DNA from: an uncultured Clostridia bacterium
Lineage (GTDB): Bacteria; Bacillota; Clostridia; Oscillospirales; Oscillospiraceae
NCBI GenBank assembly: GCA_946620645.1
Contig: CAMONN010000002.1
Location: forward strand, 1-45,817
DNA: 45,817 nucleotides
Direction: 5' to 3'
Within the stretch, counting starts at the first letter, position 1, and every line of letters starts with the position of its first letter. Below are positions 16,730 through 24,444 of this stretch, one piece after another. The translations under genes were made by a program, and so were the position numbers. Below the pieces are notes generated by a model that was given only the letters and a program-made list of their open reading frames with translations, was not told the DNA's origin and did no database searches.

Positions 16730-17431
16730 ATGAAAAAGATCCTTTCCCTGCTGCTGACCCTGCTGCTGATTCTTTCTGTGCCCACCCTGGCCTTCGCGGA
16801 TTCCGAGATTACCGTGACCGGCACGGGTGAAGTTCAGGTCCCTGCAGACATGGCGATCGTATCCCTGGGAGTCACCGTGACGGACAAGGAAGTCCTGAAA
16901 GCCCAGAAGCGTGCAAATCAGGCGGTCGCGGATATCCGTGAGGCGCTGATTGACCTGGGCATTGAAGAAGAGAACATCAACACGGACTACATTAATATTT
17001 ATGCGCAGTATGACTATTCCGCCGGTACCGAAGTGCTGGCCGGATACTATGCCGGCTCCACCCTTGCCATCCGGGTCACGGATATGGAACAGGTGGGCGA
17101 GGTCATTGATGCCGCTTTTGCCGCGGGCGCCAACACCCTCAACGGAATCACCTTCTCCGCTACCGACACGAAAGATGCGAAGGCGAAGGCCTTGAAGGCC
17201 GCTGTGGAGGATGCCCGGGAGAAGGCCGAGGTGCTGGCCGCAGCATCGGACCTGGAGCTTCTCTCCATTGAAAGCATCACGGAAGGAGGCACCTTCAGCT
17301 ACGACCGCGGCGTGATGAATAATTTTGCCAAAGAAGAAGCGGCTGCCGGAACGATGAACAGCAGTACGGTTGTCCGTGCGGCAAAACTGACCGTGAGTTC
17401 CAGTGTTACCGTGAGCTTCAAGGCGGATTGA
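16730..17431 (+). CDS. Exported SIMPL-domain (DUF541) protein
   Basis: A 233-aa protein with a clear Sec signal (MKKILSLLLTLLLILSVPTLAFA, cleavage expected after AFA). The mature protein begins ITVTGTGEVQVPADMAIVSLGV, the usual opening of SIMPL/DUF541 proteins, and continues with NINTDYINIYAQYDY, YAGSTLAIRVTDMEQVGEVIDAA and the DAKAKALKAAVEDAREKAEVLA helix. The family forms beta-rich oligomeric envelope proteins of poorly known function; some members are linked to oxidative stress. The cysteine-free mature domain has no lipobox, so it is secreted or cell-wall associated. TAAGGAGG sets the start. It is transcribed alone, between divergent folC and the terminator at 17484. Confidence 0.88.
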   Translation: MKKILSLLLTLLLILSVPTLAFADSEITVTGTGEVQVPADMAIVSLGVTVTDKEVLKAQKRANQAVADIREALIDLGIEEENINTDYINIYAQYDYSAGTEVLAGYYAGSTLAIRVTDMEQVGEVIDAAFAAGANTLNGITFSATDTKDAKAKALKAAVEDAREKAEVLAAASDLELLSIESITEGGTFSYDRGVMNNFAKEEAAAGTMNSSTVVRAAKLTVSSSVTVSFKAD

Positions 17432-17483
17432 GCCGGAAACAAGGACGGGCTGCCCGCAATTTTAAAAGGATACAGAGAGACCA

Positions 17484-17518
17484 TTCGGCGCTGTGCACAA
17501 ATGCACAGCGCCGATTTT
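17484..17518 (+). terminator. Intrinsic terminator after the SIMPL gene
   Basis: Stem TCGGCGCTGTGCA/TGCACAGCGCCGA, 4-nt loop, then TTTTG. Confidence 0.85.
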
Positions 17519-17558
17519 GTGCAAAGATCCAAATTTCCTGTGAAATAAATGGCAACTC

Positions 17559-17605
17559 TTGACCGTTAATTTAGCATATTGTATAGTTGTATTACAAATC
17601 TACAA
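17559..17605 (+). promoter_or_regulatory. Promoter of the oxidoreductase/transketolase/TRAP operon with a double-dyad operator
   Basis: TTGACC, 17-nt spacer, TATAGT. From 17579 to 17605 the sequence reads TTGTA-N3-TTGTA-N-TACAA-N3-TACAA, two nested inverted repeats sharing one centre at 17592. They cover the -10 and the transcription start. This is a strong repressor-site candidate; the FCD/GntR regulator at the end of the operon is the obvious partner. Confidence 0.75.
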
Positions 17606-17644
17606 ATTTCAAACTCTATCATCCTGAAACAGGAGGCATCATCT

Positions 17645-18667
17645 ATGAACGTATTGATGATCGGCGCGGGCGACATTGCGAAGTCCCATGGCCGCGCAGT
17701 TGTGAAACTCGGCGGTAAGGTCTTTGCAGCCTATGACGTCAATGAGGCCGGCCTGAAGCGCTACGCCGAGGAATTCGGCTGCGAGATGCTGACCTATGAG
17801 CAGATTGAGGAGAACGTGCCCAGGGCGGACTATGTCGTGCTCTGCACGCCCCCGACGAAGCGTCTGGACTATGTGGAGATGGTGCTGAAGCATCACGTGC
17901 CCCTTTATATGGAAAAGCCCATCGCCACGAGCCTGGAAGACGCCCGGAAGATTAAGGAGATGGAACAGAAGTACGACGGTAAAATTATCGTCGGCTTTGC
18001 GCATTTCTACCGGCCGGCTTTCCAGAAGATGCTGGAGCTTGTGTCCAGCGGTGCCCTCGGCGATCCGATCAGTGTCTTTGACAACCGCGTTGGCCCGGGT
18101 TACGGCTTCCGGGGCACCTGGTTCCAGCCCTCCTGGCGTACCGACCCGCGCTTTGCCTGCGGTTTCACCATTGAGTCCATTTCCCATGAGTGGAATCTGC
18201 TGACGGCCCTCTGCGGTGAGTTTGAAACACTGTCGGCCAACACCTGGTGCACGATTGACAGTCTCCCGACCTATGACACCAACTTCTCCGCCACAATGAA
18301 AATCAAAAAGGGAGGCATTGCCACCATCAATGCCAGCTGGAGTTCGGACCTGGGCGGCAATTTTAAGGGGTACATCGGTACCAAGGGCACCTGCTTCCTG
18401 AAAGGCAGCGACATGTTCGAGTTTGACGAGGTGACCTGGAAAACCTCAGAGATGGCGCAGGCGGAGACGCTCCACTTTAACGATTCCTACAAGCATAACC
18501 AGGACGGCGTCATCTTTAACATCCACGAATACTTCCAGGACTGCCTGAAGAACAACAAACCCATCCGGACCCCGCTGGACGAGGGGATCAAGGTGCTGAA
18601 GCTTTCCACGCTGGCGCTGGAGTCCTCCCGTGAGCATACCGAAATCATACTGGACGAGAGGATGTGA
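17645..18667 (+). CDS. Gfo/Idh/MocA family NAD(P)-dependent oxidoreductase
   Basis: A 340-aa cytoplasmic dehydrogenase. The Rossmann fingerprint MNVLMIGAGDIAKSHGRAV opens the protein, LCTPPTKRLDYVEMVLKH follows, and the catalytic lysine is in YMEKPIATSLEDARK near residue 99. The C-terminal alpha/beta domain has HFYRPAFQKMLELV. In most relatives the catalytic His is followed by HxxD; here I read ISHEWNLL, so the Asp position is Asn. The family oxidises or reduces sugars, polyols and their acids at a hydroxyl. It is the first gene of a seven-gene operon, with CAGGAGG before the ATG at 17645 (the ORF-track start is 22 codons early). Likely role: oxidising the imported substrate or making a keto sugar for the transketolase. 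Confidence 0.88.
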   Translation: MNVLMIGAGDIAKSHGRAVVKLGGKVFAAYDVNEAGLKRYAEEFGCEMLTYEQIEENVPRADYVVLCTPPTKRLDYVEMVLKHHVPLYMEKPIATSLEDARKIKEMEQKYDGKIIVGFAHFYRPAFQKMLELVSSGALGDPISVFDNRVGPGYGFRGTWFQPSWRTDPRFACGFTIESISHEWNLLTALCGEFETLSANTWCTIDSLPTYDTNFSATMKIKKGGIATINASWSSDLGGNFKGYIGTKGTCFLKGSDMFEFDEVTWKTSEMAQAETLHFNDSYKHNQDGVIFNIHEYFQDCLKNNKPIRTPLDEGIKVLKLSTLALESSREHTEIILDERM

Positions 18668-18674
18668 CCGCAGA

Positions 18675-19520
18675 ATGGACCGCAAAGAACTGATTCAGCT
18701 GAAAAACAAGGCAACCGAACTTCGTATCCGCATTGTTGACATGATCTGGAAAGCCCAGTCCGGGCACCCGGGCGGGTCCCTGTCGGTGGCGGATTTTATG
18801 ACGGCCTGCTACTTTAAATACATGAATGTGGACCCGGCCAACCCCCGCTGGGCGGACCGCGACCGTTTTGTACTTTCCAAGGGCCATGTGTGCCCGGCTC
18901 AGTATGCGGCGCTTGCGATGAAAGGCTTCTTCCCGTTGGAGGTTCTGGATACGCTGCGCAAGGAGGGGTCCCCTCTTCAGGGTCACCCCAGCATGAACAA
19001 ATGCCCCGGTATCGATATCTCGACCGGCTCCCTGGGACAGGGCCTGGCCTGTGCGGTTGGCATGGCGCTGGCGGGTAAAATGGATAAAAAAGACTACCGT
19101 GTCTTTGCGGCCGTTGGCGACGGCGAATGCAACGAGGGAGAAATCTGGGAGGCCTGCGGCACCGCCCATAAGTACAAACTGGATAATCTGGTTGTCTTTG
19201 TCGACTGGAACAACCTGCAGCTGGACGGAACCTGTGAGGAGATCATGCCTCCCGTAAACCTGGCGCGGAAGTTCGAGGCTTTCGGCTTTGAAGTGTTTGA
19301 GTGCGATGGAAATGACATGGCTCAGCTGGTTGAAGTGATGGATAAGGCCCTCGCCTCAAAGAACGGCCTGCCCAAGTGCATTGTGGGCAAGACAGTCAAG
19401 GGGAAGGGCGTCAGCTACATGGAGAACGTCTGCGGCTGGCACGGCACTGCCCCCAATGACGCGCAGTATCAGCAGGCGATGGAAGAGCTCAACGCGCTCT
19501 ACATAAAAGAGGAGGCCTGA
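18675..19520 (+). CDS. Transketolase, N-terminal subunit (TPP-binding)
   Basis: A 281-aa subunit carrying the pyrophosphate-binding half of a split transketolase. Visible are AQSGHPGGSLSVADFM near residue 26, SKGHVCPAQYA, STGSLGQGLACAVGMA and the TPP motif GDGECNEGEIWEA...WNNLQLDG (about 148-180). It pairs with the next gene product to transfer a two-carbon ketol unit between a ketose (or similar donor) and an aldose. Split transketolases are often specialised for particular catabolic pathways. It starts 7 nt after the oxidoreductase stop, with a rather distant GAGAGGA as ribosome binding site, and ends 2 nt before its partner. Confidence 0.93.
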   Translation: MDRKELIQLKNKATELRIRIVDMIWKAQSGHPGGSLSVADFMTACYFKYMNVDPANPRWADRDRFVLSKGHVCPAQYAALAMKGFFPLEVLDTLRKEGSPLQGHPSMNKCPGIDISTGSLGQGLACAVGMALAGKMDKKDYRVFAAVGDGECNEGEIWEACGTAHKYKLDNLVVFVDWNNLQLDGTCEEIMPPVNLARKFEAFGFEVFECDGNDMAQLVEVMDKALASKNGLPKCIVGKTVKGKGVSYMENVCGWHGTAPNDAQYQQAMEELNALYIKEEA

Positions 19521-19522
19521 AC

Positions 19523-20458
19523 ATGGAAACCAGAAAGATCGCAACCCGTGACGGTTTCGGCGAGGCAATTGTAGAAGCGGGAAAGAAGAACCCCAATGTC
19601 CTGGTTGTGGACATTGATATCGGCAAGAGCTGCAAGACGGCTGCTTTTCATAAAGAACTTCCGGATCAGTACCTGAACGTTGGCATCGCCGAGCAGAACG
19701 GCGCCGGAGTGGCGGCGGGCCTTGCCACCTGCGGGAAGATCCCGTTCGTAGTAACCTATGCGGCCTTCGGCAGCATGCGCATTTGTGAGATGATCCGGCA
19801 GGAGATCTGCTATCCCAACCTGAATGTGAAGATTGCCTGCTCTCACGGAGGTCTGACCCCGGCCAATGACGGGGCGAGCCATCAGGCGATTGAGGATATG
19901 GGCATTATGCGCACCCTCCCGAACATGACGGTTATCATGCCGGCGGACTACTATGCGGCCAAGGCACTGGTGAAGGCGGCAGCGGAGTTTGAAGGCCCGG
20001 TGTACCTGCGCTTTACCCGTGACGCCATTCCCGTTATCTATGATGAGAACGAGACCTTCGAGATTGGAAAAGCCAAGAAGCTTTCCGATGGAGACGATGT
20101 TGCCATCATTGCGAACGGAGACACGGTGCGTCTGGCCCTCGAGGCGGCCCAACAGCTCCGGGAAAAAGGGATCGGCGCCCGGGTGGTCGATATGCACACC
20201 ATCAAGCCTCTGGATGTCAACTGCGTCAATACCTGCATCGAACAGGTCGGTAAAATCATCACCGTGGAGGATCACAACATCCTGAACGGCCTCGGCAGCG
20301 CCGTGGCCGAGGTGATTGCCGAAGCCGGCAAAGGGAAGCTGAAGCGCATCGGTGTTCAGGACCAGTTCGGACAGTCCGCTCCCTATGAGCGGCTGCTGGA
20401 GATGAACGGCATCACCGTAGAGAACATTGTTGCCCAGGCAGAAAAACTGCTGAAATAA
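19523..20458 (+). CDS. Transketolase, C-terminal subunit (pyrimidine-binding)
   Basis: A 311-aa partner of the previous subunit. It has the pyrimidine-binding domain with the catalytic glutamate in NVGIAEQNGAGVAAGLA (about residue 57), FVVTYAAFGSMRICEMIRQ and the histidine in CSHGGLTPANDGASHQ. It ends with the transketolase C-terminal domain (IGARVVDMHTIKPLD, ITVEDHNILNGLGSAVAEV). Length is typical for the split form. With only a 2-nt gap to the upstream subunit, the two are surely co-translated in equal amounts. The preferred donor and acceptor cannot be inferred from these motifs; the operon contains no sugar kinase, so a non-phosphorylated substrate is possible. Confidence 0.93.
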   Translation: METRKIATRDGFGEAIVEAGKKNPNVLVVDIDIGKSCKTAAFHKELPDQYLNVGIAEQNGAGVAAGLATCGKIPFVVTYAAFGSMRICEMIRQEICYPNLNVKIACSHGGLTPANDGASHQAIEDMGIMRTLPNMTVIMPADYYAAKALVKAAAEFEGPVYLRFTRDAIPVIYDENETFEIGKAKKLSDGDDVAIIANGDTVRLALEAAQQLREKGIGARVVDMHTIKPLDVNCVNTCIEQVGKIITVEDHNILNGLGSAVAEVIAEAGKGKLKRIGVQDQFGQSAPYERLLEMNGITVENIVAQAEKLLK

Positions 20459-20509
20459 TCCGTAAAAACCCGGGTAACCCGGAAAAATATAAAAAATTGG
20501 AGGAAAAAA

Positions 20510-21499
20510 ATGAAGAAACTGATCGCACTGTTGCTCGCCGTTGTCATGGTGTTTGCACTGGCGGCCTGCGGAGGGAGCAAGGCCAATGACAAGATCACCA
20601 TTAATATCGGCCACAGCGACACCACGCAGAACCTGATCCACATCTCCCTCGAGCACTTCGCCGCCGCCGTCAAGGAGCGCACCAACGGCAAGGTAGAAGT
20701 CGTCATCCACGCTGCCGAAGAGCTTGGCAGCAACAAGGAAATGATCGAAATGGTCAAGATGGGCAACCTCGATGCCATGATGCTGCCCTCCGGCCAGCAG
20801 GCGGACTTCTGCCCGAAGTTCAAGGCTCTGAGCCTTCCTTTCCTGTTCTCGGACTATGACCATGTGTACAGGGTCCTGGACGGCGAGCTGGGCCAGGAGC
20901 TGCTGGAAGGCCTGGAAGAGAACAACCTCATCCAGCTGGCCTACTGGGAGAACGGCCTGCGCCAGTTCACCAACAACAAGCGCCCCATTGAGAAGCCCGA
21001 AGATCTGCAGGGCCTGAAGTTCCGTACTCCGGAAGATCAGCTGACCATGGCCATCTTCTCCGCCTATGGCGCCAGCGCCGCCCCCTTCGCCTTCTCTGAG
21101 CTGTATCTTGCTCTGCAGCAGGGCACCTTTGACGGCCAGGAGAACCCGGTCTCCAATATCTACGCCAACAACTTCCAGGATGTTCAGAAGTATCTGACCA
21201 TGGTGAACTATCAGTATCAGCCGAAGGACATGATCTTCTCCCTGAAGGTTTGGAACAGCTATCCCGAAGATGTCCAGAAGGTCCTGCTGGAGTGCGCAAA
21301 GGAATTCGGCGCCGAGCACCGCCAGGCCATCCGCGACAATGAGGCCACCTATCTGGCTGAGCTTGAGGCTGCCGGCATGCAGGTCGGCTATCCCGATGTC
21401 CAGCCCTTCATTGACAAGGCCCAGAGCGTGTACCAGGACTTCTATGCTCAGTATGACTGGGCGGAGGATCTTGTTGCCCGCATTAATGCTCTGAAGTAA
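20510..21499 (+). CDS. dctP: TRAP transporter solute-binding lipoprotein DctP
   Basis: A 329-aa exported binding protein. The signal MKKLIALLLAVVMVFALAAC ends in the lipidated cysteine. The mature protein starts GGSKANDKITINIGHSDTTQN, followed by FAAAVKERTNGKVEVVIHAAEELGSNKEMIEMVKMG. The substrate-carboxylate arginine is expected in LQGLKFRTPEDQL (about residue 174), and the FSELYLALQQGTFDGQENPVSNI block is the DctP signature. DctP proteins bind organic acids including sugar acids, consistent with the Arg. It sits 51 nt after the transketolase with its own GGAGG. A stem-loop after it may raise its level relative to the permeases. Confidence 0.95.
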   Translation: MKKLIALLLAVVMVFALAACGGSKANDKITINIGHSDTTQNLIHISLEHFAAAVKERTNGKVEVVIHAAEELGSNKEMIEMVKMGNLDAMMLPSGQQADFCPKFKALSLPFLFSDYDHVYRVLDGELGQELLEGLEENNLIQLAYWENGLRQFTNNKRPIEKPEDLQGLKFRTPEDQLTMAIFSAYGASAAPFAFSELYLALQQGTFDGQENPVSNIYANNFQDVQKYLTMVNYQYQPKDMIFSLKVWNSYPEDVQKVLLECAKEFGAEHRQAIRDNEATYLAELEAAGMQVGYPDVQPFIDKAQSVYQDFYAQYDWAEDLVARINALK

Positions 21500-21516
21500 T
21501 CATTCTGTTAATCGCC

Positions 21517-21546
21517 GGGGAGGCGCCGGTTTCCGCGCGCTTCCCC
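21517..21546 (+). terminator. Stem-loop between dctP and dctQ (partial attenuator)
   Basis: A 10-bp stem GGGGAGGCGC/GCGCTTCCCC (one G-T pair) with a 10-nt loop, then only TTTCC. A second small hairpin CCTTACG/CGTAAGG follows. The weak T-run suggests partial termination or 3'-end protection of the dctP message, mirroring the TAXI operon. Confidence 0.5.
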
Positions 21547-21615
21547 TTTCCTTACGTGACCGTAAGGAATCTGCCAAGGAACCTTCCTGAAAAAAGAGAG
21601 GTGGAGTACAGCCCC

Positions 21616-22131
21616 ATGAAAGCGTTTATCCACAAGCTGAGCCGGACTCTGGACAGGATTTCCGGTGTGATCTGCGCGGCCATTCTTGCCGGTCTCTGCA
21701 TCATTATCGTATACTCCGTCATTATGCGCTTTATCTTCAACAACCCGGTGCAGTGGCAGTACGAGCTGACCCTGGTGGGCCTCTGCTGGGCCATCTTCAT
21801 CGGAATGCCGATGACCTTCCATAAACAGGAACATCTTCGCTTGACCTTTGTGACCGACAAACTGCCTCCGAAGACCTGGAAAGTCTACATGGATGTCATT
21901 GATCTTTTGCTCATCGCCTTCCTGGCGGCGGGCATTGTCTGCAGTGTTTCGATCATTTCGTCGACCTGGTCGACCTATTATAAAACCATCGCCATTCGAA
22001 ATGGGGTCTATTACCTGGCCTTCCCGGTGGGCTGCGCGTTTTCCATTGTTCACCTGGTTGACCTGATCCTGAACCGCAAACCGGAAGACGCTCCGGTGGC
22101 GAAGAAAGCGAAGGAGGTTGCCGTTCAATGA
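21616..22131 (+). CDS. dctQ: TRAP transporter small permease DctQ
   Basis: A 171-aa four-helix membrane subunit. It begins MKAFIHKLSRTLDRISGVICAAILAG, has the family motif VQWQYELTLVGLCWAIFIGMPMTFHKQEHL (about residues 40-70) and ends in a charged tail. It scaffolds the large permease DctM. The ATG at 21616 has GGAG 9 nt upstream; the ORF-track extension is not DctQ-like. Its TGA overlaps the dctM start by 4 nt (ATGA), so translation is coupled. Confidence 0.9.
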   Translation: MKAFIHKLSRTLDRISGVICAAILAGLCIIIVYSVIMRFIFNNPVQWQYELTLVGLCWAIFIGMPMTFHKQEHLRLTFVTDKLPPKTWKVYMDVIDLLLIAFLAAGIVCSVSIISSTWSTYYKTIAIRNGVYYLAFPVGCAFSIVHLVDLILNRKPEDAPVAKKAKEVAVQ

Positions 22132-23414
22132 GTTTTGCAGGGTATGTTCTTTTGCTGGTGGGCGGTTTCCTGCTTTTGATGATACTGGGAGTTCCCATCG
22201 CCTTTTCTCTCTCCATTTCCGCCATCTTCACGGTCCTCGTCACCGGGAACTTTACCGTAACGGCGATCTTCCACCGCATGGTGGGTAATGCCAGCGGTTA
22301 TACGCTGCTTGCCATTCCCTTCTTTATTCTGGCAGCGAAGCTGATGAACACCGGCGGCGTCACTCGAAAGATTTTCCGGGCCTGCTCGGCATGGGTGGGT
22401 TCTGTCCCGGGAGGTCTCGGCCATGCGAACATCGTGGCTTCGATCGTCTTCTCCGGTATGAGCGGCTCGGCGGTTGCTGACGCCGGCGGTCTGGGGCAGA
22501 TTGAGGTTGACGCCATGATCAAAGACGGCTTTGACCCGGACTTCTCCGCGGCTGTGACGGCAGCATCCGCCACCATCGGCCCCATCATCCCGCCCAGCAT
22601 CCCCATGGTGGTCTACGGCATGATGACAGAGGTCTCGGTCGGCGCGCTGTTCATCGGAGGCATCGTTCCCGGCCTCTGCCTGGCCCTTGCCTGCGGCGTT
22701 CTGGTTTTTGTGATGGCCAAGAAGCGCAACTATCCCGTAAAAAAGTTCAGCTGGAAAGAGGTCGGTCAGGCGACGAAGGAAGCGCTGCTCTCTCTCCTGA
22801 CGCCGGTCATCATCATCGGCGGCATCTGGACAGGCGTCTTCAGCCCCACCGAGGCGGCCTGCATCGCGGCGCTCTACGCCTTCATCCTGGCTGTGCCCGT
22901 GTATCATGAGCTGGGCTGGAAGGATGTTTATCAGGCTCTTATTGAGACAGCCCGTGACAGTGCCGGTATCCTGTGCCTGATTTGCGGCGCCGCGGCCTTC
23001 TCCTGGTTGGTTACCATGCTGGGTATGACCCGTGCCCTCAGTACGGCACTGGTGTCCCTGACAGACAACAAGTATGTGATGCTCCTCATTGTGAACATCG
23101 CCTTCCTCATTATCGGCATGTTCATGGAGGCTCTTGCCGCGATGACCATTACGCTTCCCTTCCTGGTGCCATTGATGGCTGCATACGGTATTGACCCCCT
23201 GCATCTCGGTGTGGTGCTGGTGCTGAACCTGATGATCGGGCTCTGCACGCCGCCGGTGGGCACCAGCCTCTTCATCTGTGCGAAGACCGCGAAGATCAGC
23301 ATCGAGAAGATGTACAAGGCAATTCTCCCCTTCCTGATTCCGCTGATTATCGTGCTGTTCCTGATTACCTATATCCCGGGTCTGGTGACCTGGCTGCCGG
23401 GCACACTCGGCTGA
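22128..23414 (+). CDS. dctM: TRAP transporter large permease DctM
   Basis: A 428-aa elevator-type permease of about 12 helices that moves the substrate released by DctP, driven by a Na+ gradient in known systems. Signatures are LGVPIAFSLSISAIFTV, YTLLAIPFFILAAKLMNTGGVTRKIF, FSGMSGSAVADAGGLGQIEVDAM, AASATIGPIIPPSIPMVVYG and the C-terminal LMIGLCTPPVGTSLFICAKTA. It is full length. It is the last transporter gene; a hairpin (23445-23467) and the regulator gene follow. Confidence 0.95.
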   Translation: MSFAGYVLLLVGGFLLLMILGVPIAFSLSISAIFTVLVTGNFTVTAIFHRMVGNASGYTLLAIPFFILAAKLMNTGGVTRKIFRACSAWVGSVPGGLGHANIVASIVFSGMSGSAVADAGGLGQIEVDAMIKDGFDPDFSAAVTAASATIGPIIPPSIPMVVYGMMTEVSVGALFIGGIVPGLCLALACGVLVFVMAKKRNYPVKKFSWKEVGQATKEALLSLLTPVIIIGGIWTGVFSPTEAACIAALYAFILAVPVYHELGWKDVYQALIETARDSAGILCLICGAAAFSWLVTMLGMTRALSTALVSLTDNKYVMLLIVNIAFLIIGMFMEALAAMTITLPFLVPLMAAYGIDPLHLGVVLVLNLMIGLCTPPVGTSLFICAKTAKISIEKMYKAILPFLIPLIIVLFLITYIPGLVTWLPGTLG

Positions 23415-23444
23415 TCGGAAAACGGACAGTGGAAACGCATGAAG

Positions 23445-23467
23445 AGACACGCAAAACCTGCGTGTCT
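23445..23467 (+). terminator. Weak terminator hairpin after dctM
   Basis: Stem AGACACGCA/TGCGTGTCT with a 5-nt loop, followed by GTTCGTGTT. The poor T-run suggests that some transcripts continue into the regulator gene. Confidence 0.5.
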
Positions 23468-23547
23468 GTTCGTGTTGACAAACATGGCAGGAGAATGATA
23501 GAACCTGCGGATAAAAACGCAGCCACCAGAATAATGAAGGGGTATCC

Positions 23548-24234
23548 ATGAAGGAGTTCAGCCCGGTAATCAGCAATAAGCTGTACATTCAGATTTACAA
23601 CCAGCTGCATCACGCCATTACTTCCGGCCGTTTTAAAGTCGGGGACAAACTCCCCAGTGAAAAGGAACTCTGCCAGATCTTCAACGTCAGCCGGGTACCG
23701 GTGCGCGAGGCTCTCTGTGCGCTGGAATTGAACGGCCTGGTCGATTCGGTACAGGGCGGCGGAGTTTATGTCCGGAAGCAAAGCGGTACGGATCAGGAGC
23801 TGCCTCAGGATGTGGAACCGCAGGATATCATCCGCGCCCGTATGGTACTGGAGCCTGATATTGCCAGAGAAGCTGCCCTGCATCTGGATGATGAAAGTCG
23901 TGCCGCGCTGCGGGAGATCTGCTCCCGCATGTGGAAGGAAGCGGAAGAGGGTATCATCACCAAAGAAACCGACCGCGCCTTTCACCTTGCGGTGGCGAAC
24001 GCCAGTGGCAGCAGTCTGTACCCCAGGATTATGGAGCTGGTGCTGGGGGCTATGGAGCAGGAGCTCTGGGAGCTGATCCTGAGCCGCACGATTGCTACCA
24101 AAAAGTACCGGGACCAAAACAACCTGGAGCACATCAGAATTTGCGAGGCCATTCTGGAGGGCCGTGCGGATGATGCTTACGCCGGTATGAAAGCTCACAT
24201 GGAAATGCTGTATGAGCGTTATTGGAGCGAATAA
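23548..24234 (+). CDS. FCD-domain GntR (FadR subfamily) transcriptional regulator
   Basis: A 228-aa DNA-binding protein. Residues 8-75 are the GntR winged helix: LYIQIYNQLHHAITSGRFKVGDKLPSEKELCQIFNVSRVPVREAL. The FCD effector domain follows from about residue 90, with RARMVLEPDIAREAALH, the metal/ligand-site histidines in DRAFHLAVANASGSS, and HIRICEAILEGRADDAYAGMKAHMEML at the end. FCD regulators usually sense sugar acids or other organic acids and repress the operon that consumes them. A TTGACA element at 23475 with a weak -10 may give it separate basal expression. The double-dyad site at 17579-17605 is the proposed target. Confidence 0.92.
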   Translation: MKEFSPVISNKLYIQIYNQLHHAITSGRFKVGDKLPSEKELCQIFNVSRVPVREALCALELNGLVDSVQGGGVYVRKQSGTDQELPQDVEPQDIIRARMVLEPDIAREAALHLDDESRAALREICSRMWKEAEEGIITKETDRAFHLAVANASGSSLYPRIMELVLGAMEQELWELILSRTIATKKYRDQNNLEHIRICEAILEGRADDAYAGMKAHMEMLYERYWSE

Positions 24235-24261
24235 AAGCTGCCAGGCATAAACCGGAAAATA

Positions 24262-24294
24262 CAGGCCGCTGAGGATTTCCTCAGCGGCCTGTTT
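24262..24294 (+). terminator. Intrinsic terminator after the GntR gene
   Basis: Stem CAGGCCGCTGAGG/CCTCAGCGGCCTG with a short loop, then TTT. It ends the long plus-strand operon. The remaining 150 nt to the trmO stop hold nothing I can identify. Confidence 0.85.
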
Positions 24295-24444
24295 AACAGT
24301 TGGGTTGTTACGTTTTAGAAGCCCGGCGCTTCTTACGCTGGAGAGGTCGACTTCCGCATCACTGGCGGCCCTGTATACCTCGGACAGGACGTCATCCTTT
24401 CCGGCGGGTTCTGTCTGCCTGCGGGGAGGTTCATACACAGAGCT

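Noticed and set aside
19499-21319. 606-aa minus-strand ORF
   Set aside because: Antisense to transketolase C and DctP, both certain genes. It has no start site signal and no recognisable domain.
22125-23588. 487-aa minus-strand ORF
   Set aside because: Antisense to dctM; hydrophilic His/Gln/Asp-rich shadow of a membrane protein.
24300-24444. Open frame continuing after the trmO stop (minus strand, ORF 23365-24438)
   Set aside because: It lies in frame with trmO, which suggested read-through or a split gene, but it continues through the GntR terminator and antisense to the GntR gene. There is no SECIS-like or other recoding signal, so it is chance.
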